From positions 47,981,001-48,045,000 of the forward strand of contig NC_080578.1 of assembly GCF_029962835.1 (NCBI RefSeq): a stretch of 64,000 nt of DNA, given 5' to 3'. Below are positions 1-13,900 of the stretch, piece by piece. The notes beneath the pieces are model-generated. The model saw only the letters and a program-made list of their open reading frames with translations. It did not search any database and had not been told where the DNA came from. How positions within the stretch are numbered: the first letter of the stretch is position 1; each line of letters opens with the position of its first letter. The position numbers and the translations under genes were made by a program. The stretch is from Magnolia sinica. Taxonomy: Eukaryota; Streptophyta; Magnoliopsida; Magnoliales; Magnoliaceae.

Positions 1-227
1 AAAAAAAAAAATCATCCTAGGGTTTTATGACTAAGAAATAAAGTTAAAGGAACTGTCATCAGACCCACTTTGACTAATAAAAACACCCATCCATTGTGCT
101 TGTAGTGTTGAAATAGTATAAACTTGTAATAGATATGCATATTATCAGTCCAAACAGTGAAGTATTGGCTCCTGATTCTTAATACACTCACCAAAGCTGT
201 TGTATGGATCATTAGAAGAAGACATAC

Positions 228-272
228 CGTATCTAGGATCCGGAAAGATAGTTTTTTGTGGGGAAAAATAAC
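228..272 (-). CDS. DUF3754 gene exon 8 (last exon inside the window)
   Basis: It codes for 15 residues, [15 protein letters not shown]. The acceptor is TTGCAG and the donor ACG|GTATGT. The donor shows that the gene continues beyond the left edge. Positions 1-227 are the start of the next intron; nothing else is seen there. Confidence 0.86.
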
Positions 273-3200
273 CTGCAAAAGATTAACCACAATATTGCTA
301 AAAGCATCTCAACATGGTAACTACAACAAGGAAAGCAATCAACAATAGCTAAAGAAAATCATACGAGCTTTGAAAAGACCATGCAAAACAAAATGTTACG
401 ACTACTCACAAGAAGATCCGGAATAGGGATTCTCTCATAGATCTTCAACTGCAAAGAAGGAATCTCGGCTTCATCTTCAGTCTCTCTTTGACCTTGTTCC
501 TCAGTATAAAGCAATATTAATTCTTCAAAAGCTGGTTCCTACTCCAGAACTAAACTCGAAAGTTAAACATCACTAAGACAGCAAACATATAAAAGGTTTC
601 ATTTGAAAAGCCCAGCAAAATATTTACCTCACAAAATTGTAACTACTCAATGCTGTTATAACCAATATATCACAGCCAAAAAGAAAAGGATGGGACAGCA
701 TCATTGAGGAAAAGCAATTGTGGAATGTATGATTCATTATGAACACTGAATCAACTGTTATTAATTTCTCATCTTAGAAGTCCCTCTTTTATTTTCAACC
801 AACCTACTCAATTGGTTGAAAATCAAAGAGCAGTTACCAATCTCCTTTTCTTGAGAGATCTACACTTGATCAAAATCCTCGGTAAACCTTCTAGACCAAA
901 TGATGCTGGCGTCTTAAAGGCAATGCTTTCAGCATGGTTCAACAAAATATCATTGATCAAATGTACATGATAAACTATGCAGCTCAGTATAAAGCTGAAT
1001 ACAACTGCTTCATTAACCCTACTTGACTGATGTCACAGAAACAAAGCAGTTATGAAATTTTCAAGTAGTTTGTTGATTGAATCCAACATCCCAAGAACTT
1101 GTAATTTTTAGCTCTTCTAATCTTCAAGTAGTTTGTTGATTGAATCAAATATATGATAAATGCGGTGCAAAAATCAGATTTGATGATGCTCAATGTGATA
1201 TTGTTGATGCACATGTATTTTATTTATGAAGACCGTTAGTACCTTAAACCCTATGGACAGCCCTAGAATGATTCTAATAAGGCTAAAATTGAAAATTCAG
1301 CAACTAGGTGTCTTAAATTCACTAAATCTGAAACCTCTAGTAATATAGTACTTTGAAAATACCCAAGCAGAAAATTCAGAAACCCAAATCAGAAAATTCA
1401 GCAAGTTATATGCAATCTATATGCTCTACTATGGGTATAGGAATTTTGTCGAACACCTATACTACACTAGAACGAGGCTCTGATACCAAAGTTGATGTAG
1501 GACGATGGAAACTAACCTATGATTCAAGATGAGAGATCAATTACGTATTAATTTCAGCAATCAACATGTAAAACCAAACAAATCCCCATAATAGATTTAG
1601 AAATTTCAGATTTGTAAGACAAAGGTCCTAGGTTATCACATACGCGATGCACGAAAATATAAAATAATAAGAGATTGGCCCACTTGGAAGTAGGAACTTC
1701 AAATCTAGCATGGGTAGTGCAACAAACAAGTGAATAGATAATGACGCAAATAAAATTCTGGTTTGGGAAAAGTTTTACAAAAAAAATCAGATTTTGTTAG
1801 GATTTTAGGTTCACAAACTACGATTTGGGAGTCAGGGTTCTAGGGATTAAAGAATATAGGGATGGGGTAGTGTTGGAGGGAGATCAATGAGGAAAAGATA
1901 CGAAAAGGGGCCCACACGTGAAGGTCCGTATAGACACATGTGCGTGCGTCCAGGTCCACACGTGGATGGGCAGGGAGAAAAGAAAATGGATGGATTAAGT
2001 TGGGTTTTGACAAGTTTTAAAAGGTTATAAGGGAAGGGAAAGGAAGAAGAAAAGAGAAGAGGAATAACTTGTTGAAGAAGAGAAAGAGGATGAATGCACA
2101 TTAGGGAATCCACCACTAAACAAGCCTCTACCCTTCCCCAATTCAATTGGAAGGGAAGGTTTCTCACAAACCCTAAAAAACAAAGGAAAAATATATTCAC
2201 ACGAGAAAGTCTTTCTTTTTTTCTTTTTTTTCTTCTCAAACTTCTCCACTAGGGTTGGACGTCCACCCCTTATGCTTTTATAATAAAATTTCAAAATAAT
2301 TACTACTATGCCACTCACATAAGTGATATGGCTCATCATTCAAAATAAGGAAAAAAAAAAAAAAAACTTATTATCAATCTTAACCGTCAAATAAATCCTT
2401 AAAAAAAAAAAAAAAAAAAAGAAAGAAACCATTAAAAAAAAAAAGTAAGATCAAGGTCCAAGGGGCCCAGATTTGGAAAATCTGGTGGCCTGATGGCCTG
2501 ATCGACAAGATTCAACAGTCTGATCGACACAAAAGTAAAAATCCTAACTGAAATGGTCTCCTAAGCAAACCACATCATCGGAAAATGGGGTCTTCCTGAT
2601 GTACGTTCAATGCATGTGGGGTCTTCAAAATGACCCGTCGAGCCCCATCTAGAACTCATCTCCCATACACAAAGAGAGTTGCGCTTATGTGGGTGGTCAC
2701 CTCCGTCTCTGGTACACCCGAGTAAGTCCTTTGATGTCCCCATTAACATTCACACCTCCATCTAGTCGGCCACGCACTCACGATCTTTTCTGGGGACTAC
2801 ATATTTGTGCTCCTTGGGCCATGCATTCTGTGGGCTATACCGTTTGTGCTTTTCCCTATTTCACTAAGAGGTGAGAGAAGCAAGAGATGAGACATAATGT
2901 GGGACCCATCCTCTTGCATTGACCGGGACCATGTCGTTGGCATTACCATCTTTGTGATCAGACCGGGAAGGTGAATTAGCTTGTCTTCCCACATGTGGTT
3001 GATTTAAGCAGGCCACTGGGTTCCCTATTTTGGCTCCACAACTCAGTCATGTAATCATCTTGCTTGATCCATAATTATGATAATCTCAAGTATAACGTAC
3101 CACATCATCCACTTGCATCCAATAGTGGTGTCAATGACATGATTAACATGATTCTGATGAGAGAACAATGAAATGAATTGCCGATGTACCACTTCATCAT

Positions 3201-6200
3201 CCTATACAAAAGTTTGTATCTCATGGTAATATTCAACAGATGTCATACTTGTAGTTTTCATGGCATGCAATGTTGTTGCAACACACTAACTTATAGTGGT
3301 GCTACACTAGTATGTTGCTAAGCTATTAAGATTTATCATGCGTCAGGGTCACCTGACTATTGCCATGGATGGATTCTTTTATTGTCCTTTTGACTTTGAT
3401 TGTTTCTACTACGTCCAATCAGATAAGTGGAAGTTTTGGGCCAGATTGACAATCACCGTATTATCTCGTGTCAATTGGTTTGGGTGATACGAATTTGGAC
3501 CTTTTGGACCACTAATGATGATTATGCTTGAATAAAATTATAGTGTCTCGACGTGTTTCCAGGTTGACTAATATAGGATCCTCTCTCACCTTATATAGTG
3601 ACTAGAAATGGCATCTAAATCAGTCGTGGACAACCTCTTAAACATGGAGAAATCTGATAACAATAATTTTAATGACTAGCATAGATATATTAGGATCTCA
3701 TTAGATGAAGAAAATGTGTTGTGCACATTAAAGACCGTTAGAAGAATACCAAAAAAAAAGAGGGGGGGGGAGGAATATTCAAATAAGTGGTCTAAAACTT
3801 AGAAATACAAGAAATGGAAAAAAATTAACAAAACTAATAGAAATATCCTTCTTAGCTCTATGCACAAAGAATTGATCCTCACGTATGAAATTCATGAGAC
3901 TGCCAAGGAAATGTGGGATGCTCTAATTGAGTCTTATGCCAAAATATCAGATGCCAAAATCAAAACGATGTAAAAGGAATTCGATGCATATAGAATGCCA
4001 ATTGGATGCTTCATTAAGGACCATATTAGGAAGATAGAACAGATGATAATTGATCTATGAATGTAAGTTGTGCCTTGATAGAAAACCTTAAAATTATAGC
4101 AATGTTTCAATCTCTGCCAAATTCTTGGTCCTTACATCAACGACATCCTAAATACAATGGAGCAATCAAGAACTTCAAGGATTTAGCCCATCATCTAGAA
4201 CATGAGATTGAGTCAAAAGTTGTTCAATCTGGAAGCAGTGTGCTTTTTGTTGCCAAAAGTCGAAAGAAGCATATTCCGTCAAAGAAAATGTTTAGGAAAC
4301 CACACAAATAGAGTGCTCCCAATAATCAATCCAATATGTGCTATTATCCACCCATTTCCCCTCATTTTTGTCCATACCCACCATGTTACCAACAACGCTG
4401 GTGCAGGACATGAAAGTTAAACATGATATGCAAGATTTCAGGCTTTAGATCATAATAATTTAGAAACAATCACAAAAATTCCACATCCCACGTAAGATCA
4501 AGCATTCAACAAGGGGAATCTACGAGGGTCCAAGCCTACACATGTTATGGCTAGATCAATTAAAATTTATAAACCAAACAATGCTCAAAGGAGAGTAGAT
4601 TTATCCACTCTTGCAAAGGATTATTCCCCAATCCAAGGGATTCACATGTTTCAATTCGGGAAAGCCTAGGGTTTGCAAAAGTAGAATAGAACTTGGAATT
4701 TAGGATTATCTAGGGTTAGGGTTAGGGATTTAAGGCGAGAGAGGAGAGGATTAAAGGAGAGAGAACCTGAAAATAGTCCACACATGTGGACATCAATCTG
4801 GCCCAGACGCACGTGCGTGGGATCCTGCCTGCACGTGTGTGGGACCCACGATCCCAAAAAAGGACAACTTGGGGTTGGTCGGCCAGGGGTGGGCCACCCA
4901 CACACAAGTTTCAGGCCGATCAGGCGTCCGATCTGTGCACGGTGTTCTGCCGAAGTTTCAACCCTCCTGGAGGGCTTGATTTTGCAAATCTGCTGTAAAT
5001 GAAGGATCGGTTGCAAAAGGGGGTGGATTTGATGATGGGATGGTTGTGGGAGATGATGAATATTAAGGGTAGAAGGTGGGGGCGATTTTGGATGGGTGTG
5101 GCTTCATACCACGGTATTTAGCCCTTCGAAGAAGGGAGGGTTTCGCACCCAATTAGATTTCCACAACTCAGATAATTAGAGAAGCAGGAAAACGCATAAT
5201 TTTATTCATAATCTTCAATAATAATAATAACAAAAACCTACAAGGGGTTGCCTATGTATAAGAGAACCCTATACCCCAAAGGCCGCGCCATGTGCACACA
5301 CTATAACTTAAAGACGAAGTAACAAAAATAACAACTAATTAATGCAATCAAAACCGTTCATGATGTTCCTGATAACGATAATAAGCAAAACTCAAAGTCC
5401 TAGATCATTTAGGGTAGTGGGTCACGATCATAAGATCTAATGGTGGGATCCACATGATGATCGGGTCCACTCCAATGAACCATAGCACAGCCCTCTAACT
5501 ACGAGGCCCTCCATGGATGTCGTCATCGATCTAGATCGATGGTGAGGCCTTCCTCCTCCTTGTGTACGTGTGTAGGGGGTGTGTGTGTGTGCGTGATGTC
5601 CCCATCAAACACCCACCTCAATACCAATCATATCCACCTCAAAATCAACTGTATCCACCTAGATATCAACCCATGAAACCTCCACAACCACTACAGCCCC
5701 ACTTCATGTATACAACTCCACCTAAATGTTATAAATAGATCTTTATCAATATCAAGCGGCTCTTTCTTTTTTCTTTCTTTTTTCTTTTTTTAGGTGTATG
5801 AGATGCTAGTGTTGCATCTAAGTCTTTTATGGTATATAGGAAAAGATCAAATGATGAGGTTGGCACAAGATAGATTATTGGGAACATTGACAAGAATATA
5901 TTTGCCCTTTTGTTAATATTCTGCGTCAAGAAAAGAAACTAAAAAACAATTCCTTAAGGCAACCAGATCTAAAGAAGTTTTACATATTGTACACAGTGAT
6001 ATAGGTGGACCTTTGAATGTATGAGCTCGAAATGGTTGTCAATATTGTATAACTTTTATTGATTACAATCGTGATATAAAGCGGCATATCTAATTTCTCA
6101 AAATTCAGAAGCACTCAACTATTTTCAAAAATAAAAATTAAAAGTAGAGAATAAAATACATAAAAGAATCAAACTGATGAGGATAGATAGGGGTGGAGAT

Positions 6201-7952
6201 TACACATCACATATCTTCAAATTATACTGTGAAAATGCCGGCATTACTCAATAGTATATTATGCCTTCTGCTCCTCAATAAAATGGTGTAGCTACAAGAA
6301 GAAATAGAACTTAGCTATATATGGTCAAATCTGTCATGGGTCACACACATCTGCCAACTACCTTTTTAGGACATGCATTGTTTACAACTTATGTATTAAA
6401 TAGAATTCCTTCAAAATTGATTCTCAAAATGCCTTTTGAATTGTGATAGGTAGGAGATTGTCATTGGGTGATCTACTTCCATGGGATTTATTGGGTCACG
6501 TCTTAATTCCTACTCCAAACATAGGCAAATTAGATAAAAGAATAGTTAAGTGCACATTCTTTCGATAATCCTTCCATTTGAAGGAGTATGTGTTAGTATG
6601 CAAGGCCCATGTAGATGGATTGAAATTGAATCCTAATATGTGACATTGTTGAATCCTAATATGTGACATTTTTGGAAAATAGACATCCGAGTAGAAAGAA
6701 GCCAAGGATAGAAGTAGAACTCTATGAGATGCCAAATGCAGTTCAAGGAAGTGAGAGCAGTGGTCTAAACAATGATAATTAGGGCATTCATATTATTCCT
6801 AAAGATGGTGGAAGTGCATTGACCAATGTACTCAAGTTGCAACGAAGTTTGTGGGGTAGGATCCCTAAAAGACACTTTTACATAGTAGGTGAATCATACT
6901 CCTACATCACAATAAATGAAGATGAACCTGGTTTGTATTAAGAGGTGTTGACATCACCAAATTCTGAAGATTGGATTCTTGCAATAAACAAAGGAATTGA
7001 TTTAATGAGGAAAAATCATGTTTGGAAGCTAGTCGCTCTCCCAGTTGGTTGTAAAGAAATTGCAAATAAGTGACTATTGTTTGGAAGCTAGTCGCTCTCC
7101 CAGTTGGCTGTAAAGAAATTGCAAATAAGTGACTATTCAAAAATAAAAGAAAGATAGATGGTTCAATTGATAAGTATAAAGCTCGTTTAGGAGAAAAAAG
7201 TTTTATGCAAGTGGAAGGTGTCGATTGTGAAGAAATGTTCTCACTTGTGGGTAGATCTACATCAATTCACATAATTTTGGCTATTGTAGCCTACCTTGAC
7301 CTAGAATTATATCAGATGGATGTAAAGACTATTTTCTTGAATGGAGACATACAAGAAGATATTTATATGAAACAATCTGTGAAATATATTGAGAAAGGTT
7401 AGGCAAGGAGGTTTGTAAGCTCTTGAAGTCTATATATGGACTAAAACAATCATCGAGGAAGTGGTACATGAGATTCCATGAAGCCATTACTTTTTTTGGA
7501 TTTTCTTTGTGTAAAGAAGACAATTGCATGTATGTGAAGAGATTTGGGAAGCACTTTTCTATATTATCTTTGTATGTTTATCATACTTTATTAACATGCA
7601 ATGATATGTGAATGCTACTCTCAACCAAAGAATGGCTATCATCGAATTATGAAATGAAAGAGCTTAATGAGGTAGACTTTATACTAGGAGTAAAAATTAC
7701 AAGACATTGACCCAAGAAGTTTTTGGGCTTGTCGCAAGCATCTTATATTGAAATTTTTTTAGAACAATTCATAATAAACAATTCCAAGACAATCAAAACG
7801 CTGATTGATAAGTACTCTAGAAATTGAACAGAAGTCTGTGTCCCCAGTCTGATACTGAGAAGTCTATCTATGTCATCCATGATGCTATTTTATACAACAT
7901 GGCCAAGATCCCATATGCTATTAAAAAAATAATAATAATAATAATAACTTTA

Positions 7953-7983
<31 letters not shown>

Positions 7984-10900
7984 TAAATAAAACACGAAAT
8001 CGAGCACTTCTATAAGAATTGGGAAGACGGCAACTCTTGCCCTTGGACTTTGGAACTGCAGGCTACAATCTGAAAGCCCTTACTCCAAACACATGTTGAA
8101 TGGTCACAATACTTAGAAGTTGAAGCTTCGGTGGTTATTACAGTGGTAAACATGCCTCTGCTAGAATGGATAGAATTGTTCAAACTAGAATGATGCTAAT
8201 GTTTTATCCTTCTCCAAGCCAACTGAGCTTTCTCCTTTTCAGCCTTAGAACACTTACGAATCACATTTTAGGCCCCTCTTGACTGAAGCCAGGTCTAAAA
8301 ATGTCATCTGGTGGGCTAAGTCAAAGATCGATGAGCCTTGGGCTCTCGTCTTTATTTTCAGCGAAATTGGAAGCATGTCATGTAAGTTAAACCCTTCATA
8401 TACTCTCCCCCTTTGCAGTACCAACCATGGGGCTCTTTCCCTTGTAAAAGAAGCAACATACTTATTTGTTGGATGATCACCCACTTGTATCTCTCTCCAC
8501 TTTTTGAATACATCTTTTGCATTATCCAAAAAAAGAATTCTAAACCTCGCTTAGTCATTGGTGGAATATGAGAATATTCACATATTTCTATGCTCATAAG
8601 AAGATACTTAAGCAGTGTAAAATCATGGAAGTGTTTTGTAATTGAAGGATGGCCCAGATTGAAAAAATGAAACCCAACTATGAAGTCAAATACACTAGCC
8701 TAAGGAATGAAGAATTATATAACAAGCACAAACCAGCCCGTTGGAGCTGTTAACTGAATTATGAATCCATATCACCAACTATTTTAAGTATCAATAGGAA
8801 AAGTTATGTATGAACAGTAGGTGCAAGTCATGGGAAAATGCATGTGTTGACTTTCACTGCAAATAGACCAAGTCCCTTCATAAGCAATTTTCCTTAATTT
8901 CCAAACCAGTCTCTGCAGAATAGAATGTAACGAGGAAATTTATTTATTAATAGTGAGCATCAATCCACAGACAAGCACAAAGAAGACCTATGTGCTGACT
9001 TTCACTGCAAATAGACCAGGCCACCGCAGAAGCAGTTTGACTTGATTTTAAACAAGTCCAAGGGAATAGAATGTAATATGGAAATTTATTTATTACTAGT
9101 GAGCATGAATCCATAAACAAGCACACAATTCTACAACTTGTACATGACATGATTTCTTATCATCGTGTGACAGCCAAAGCCATGAAGAAAAAATGGAATC
9201 AAGGAACCATAACTAGATGAGGCACTTGGCCTACACAAAATTCTAATAAACAAACAAAGAAGAACATAGTATTAGTACTGATCATTATTGGCAATAATGA
9301 GGTAAGTCAATGGAAAGGCCTCAAAATCTCATCCTGGTGGGATTTTTTTATCTCAAGTAACCTAAAGAGGAGATTGCACGGTTGGGATTACCTGGAGAAC
9401 TGACTGGGAAAAAAGTACAGATATAGACGTTTTAAACATTTTCCAGAGATCATTTCCGCAAGATTCCCGTGTAGCAGGTTTCCAAATGTCAGCAAGTGAT
9501 ATCCTCGATAAAGAGTTGGGCCTGGTAGCAACAGCTTGTCAATTATGAGTTCATTCATCAGATGAATATCATTCTCAGCAGCTACTTTGGAAAAGTAATA
9601 ACTGGTTACTAGAAGACATTGGAAATTTGGAACCCATCATGTAAATGGAAAAATTCATATCTTCATCAGTTACTGCTGAAAATATACATAAATTCAACAG
9701 TGGGAACAGGCTAAATGGAAACTCAAATTGAGTAATGACAGGGTTCACTATGGGGCTCTCCCTGTAATTTCATGTCAACTCCACTGCTAAGGACGATACA
9801 TGAACATTGATAAGGAAAAGAGGGGAAACCAAATGTCAGCCTTTGACGTTTGGAATCTTAACTTTAACAGGTCTTCCCTTGGTAACCTGGGCATCAGTTT
9901 ATGTAAGGCATCTTAAGAGATGATAAGGGAGTAATTCATATGTCATTTTCTGGTCTTGCTTGTTAGGTGGATGCCTCCAAAGACAAGGGCAAGGCTATTA
10001 GAGCAGCCTCAAGAATTTTATCAAAAAAGTTCAGTGGGCCAGTCATTGTGGAAAGCAGCTCCAAGTACGTCGTCTCTCTGGCTTACAATCCAATGACGAA
10101 GCTGCAGAAACTTTTTCTGTATTATGAGATCTGTGACCTTGCCTCTAGGCTAAGAATTTTGTTTGCTCATCTTAAAAGAGAGGCAAATTCCATGGTCAAT
10201 GTTTTGGTCAAAGTAGGTGTTAGCCATGAGGGCTTTTGTATAGGGAACTCATACCCCTTTGGTTTTCACATAATAAAATTTTCATCATCTTTCCAAAAAG
10301 AAATAGGCAAAAATAAATTTCCTTATTTGTCATTCTACATTATTGCATATGTTAAAAATGCTACCCCTTTCTAGTTAAAGCATTTCCTTTTAATATAGTG
10401 CTGGAAATATTCTTTCCCAGAAAGTTTGCATTATCAATGCTAACATTTTCTATCAAATAATTACTGGGTCAATTATTTGTAAACAATTTGTTTCCTTTGG
10501 ATACAACTTGGCAGTGGGTAATCTACGATTACTGGTTCACTTAATTTCACTTTAGTGCTGAAAGAAAACCTATCAGGAGTAAGAAAATAATGGTAAACCA
10601 AAATCATTGTCCACACAAAGAATGAAATGATGGATGTATAAGCACTTCATAACACAGAGACTTCTGAGCATGTGACCTTAACAAACGAAAACTGCAACTC
10701 AATTTGCACCGACCTCAAATAAGGTTCGGAACTTTTACTAGCATTATCAATCTTGAATGATGTTTCTGGCATGGAGGGAATAATTCCGATCCACATGAGC
10801 AATTTCCTTAAGAGCCTCCCACGAGGTCCAAGTACTGATGATAGAAGGCCTTCATATCGAGGGACAGCTCTTTGTGCGGCAAACCAAATAGGAAGGTCAC

Positions 10901-13900
10901 TATCTGATAATTGGTCAACTACCAGTTGCTCATTGAGTGCCATTTCATCATAAGAATGTGTCCCTTGAGGCAAAGATAGCTCCTTGAGCCAAGTCCTAAA
11001 TCTCTCAATCCAATTTTGGATTTCTTCTGTCTGGCTAGCGCTTTTCATTGCCTGTCGAAAATTAATAGAAAGTAAACACATTCACCTAATAGGATAAAAC
11101 ACCCAATACTGCAAATATAATATGCTCTAGCATCCCATGCAGTAATATACTAGGAGGGAAATGCATAAAACGTGAGAAAGATCAGCCAAAATCTGAGAAG
11201 AGAGAATACTCAATAAATACAACTGGCTGGTACAAATCAATAACACCATAAATTAATCCACCCCTACATTCTTATCTCAGGTTGAGGGGTGTTCAAAATT
11301 AAAAATTAAAAAAAATAAATAAATAAAAATAAAAACACATTCTTTTGGAAATTTTACCATAAATATGGCAAAATGGTCCTCCAAGCATTTAATTACTTCA
11401 TAGCTTTTTTCAAAAAAAGAAAAAAGGAATGTCAGTTCAGCCGTTCAGGTACTATAGAAACTTATCTCAGGTTGAAGGGGTGTTAAAAAATGCTCCTTTA
11501 AAATAAAATAAAATAAAAAACACTTTCTTTTAGGATTTTTTTCACTGTAAACATGGTAGAATGGTCCACTCCAAGTGTTTGATTACTTTGTGGTTATTTT
11601 GATTTAAAATATATAATCAGGTTATTTGATTACTTCGTGGTTATTTTTGATTTAAAATAAATAATCAGGTTATCTGTATATATAATGCATTTTGTTCATG
11701 AAATGAAAGCTTTGGATAATTCCTACCATAAACCTGCTACCAGGACCCCTGAAGTCTAATGAGCAATCTCATCTATTTATTAACTAGGTGAAAAGCTTGC
11801 TAATGCTATTCATATTATCAGTTAAGTTCATGCCCTCCAAAAACCTAAAGTGATCATTACTAAATGCAGAACACTAATAATGTAAATGGTTAGGTTTGTT
11901 TTTTATTATGGTTGTCACTAGATATGAGGCTTACACCTTTACCTTGCCCCGAGAGGGAAAGTATGAGCCAGTAGCAATGTTTTATAAATAATGGAGTTCA
12001 AAAACACGAAAAAATGGAGGCTAATTCTTATTATGTTATTGAATAGGTCTGTCCTTGCAAATGATTGTCATTCACAGGTGGTTTAAACATTTTCCTTAGT
12101 CCACTTCTTGTCTTTAGAAGAGTAGAGAAGCAACGGAAAGTGTCTAAATGGTGTTTGAAATATGCGTTGCAAAACATATATGCCATCAGCAGTGTTATGG
12201 TGCAGCATAGCGTCCTTATAGATTTGGTATCATCATGATGACAAAATCCTCTAATGCAGTGTAAACACAATCACCTTTCATATTTCATTTAACCATGTCT
12301 TCCTTAAGCACACAAACATTATATTCATCCACCAATTTCCATAGTATTTCTAAGTGTCAATCTAGACCTGCAGTTCTCTTGAGATTGGCTTGTAGACTCG
12401 CTAAAGAAAATGTGAACATATATGAGCATACGAACTTTGCTCAGCAATTCATTTTACCAAGTGTTTGAATTAGTTTGAGATGGTGTTTAGGGATATTCAT
12501 GTTACCAATCCTCAAAATCTCAACCAAATGCTAGGATTGGGATGTCCATGCCAGTGGCAAAGGTGTTTGGCAAAATCTCAGAGACGTGTAGAGTTCCAAA
12601 TATCGGGATATTATCAGTATCTCCAGGTCAGCAATATTGAAACTTCTGCTATTTAAAAAAATTTCAATTGTCGCCAATATTTTCGATACCAAAAATATTT
12701 TCAGAAAAATACACAAGTTCGCTAGCGATAATATCCTTGATACCAGGCAAAACATACATAAATAATCCAAAATCGACAAAAAAACTGGGGAAATCCCAAA
12801 AACCTAAAAAATCTCCATTTTTGTGAGATTTTGTTTTTTTTTTTTCCTTTAGGTTATTTAAATCACTCTTGATTTTTATTACATCAAAGTTTGGATTTGG
12901 GGAAGAAATCTCGCCTTGAAGTGGAGACAGGCCGGAACTCGAAGATGATGAAAAATCAATAGAAACTTCTTCTTTTTTATTTTTTTTCCAAATGTTAGCA
13001 TGGATTGTAATGGAAATCTATGTCTATGCATGATTCTCATGCATTGACATGGATTTGTGGCAAAAAGTTTAACATCTAAGTAGAAAATTGGGGCAATTGG
13101 GGAATCCTAATTTATCCATTTTTATGTTGGAAAATATGTGTTTTCTCTGTTAATGATGTGAAAAATTTATATATTGATGAGTGTTGGCTGATTTATTGAT
13201 AGGCTAAAAATTTATATATTGTTTTCTACTAATTTTTTTTGATAGCACATGGCTTGGGCTCCTATAAAATGGGAAATTATTATACATAGCTGTTTTTTGC
13301 AATATATGTAAACAGGTGTCTTTTAACATCTCTTGAAGTTTAACTGAAAATTTCCACCTTTCCCAACGTCCCTAATGTTTCCACCAAACAGCGATATTTT
13401 TCCGAGTATCTACGATAATATAAGCAATACTGATACATGTTTCCATATCCCTGGCCATGAATACATGAAAGGACACCAATATTCTAAATATTGGAGACGT
13501 GTTCATGTTCCCAAACATTATGTGCATTCATGTATATCAGGGTCACCTTGCCCCTCTTATTCAGTGAAAACCACTACATTTTGTAGGAAAAAAATTTTAA
13601 GCCATGATTCCATGCCAAACAGCCAAAAAGGAAAAGGGATTTCCTTTGATGTGATGCTCTTTGTTGTTTGGATAGTGAAGGAAAGGGTGGATTCCACCAA
13701 GCAATCATTACACATCTCCATAATTTGGATTCTTGGCACATGAAATTAAGCAAGTATTGTGAGAGGAATACGAGACTTCCACTTTCTACCTAAACAAGAA
13801 CTCAAAATTGGAATCCATGCTTCAATGGTTTTCATGGAATCATCACTAGATAATTATTGTTTTTCTTTTCTTTTGCCTTAGATTCCACATATCCAAACAT

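Noticed and set aside
4731-4746. AGGGTTAGGGTTAGGG, telomere-like
   Set aside because: Only about two units, and not the plant TTTAGGG repeat; interstitial chance sequence.
9967-10374. Open frame considered as an intact host gene
   Set aside because: It holds only a partial RNase H-like domain without convincing catalytic residues, and it lies inside an intron of another gene.
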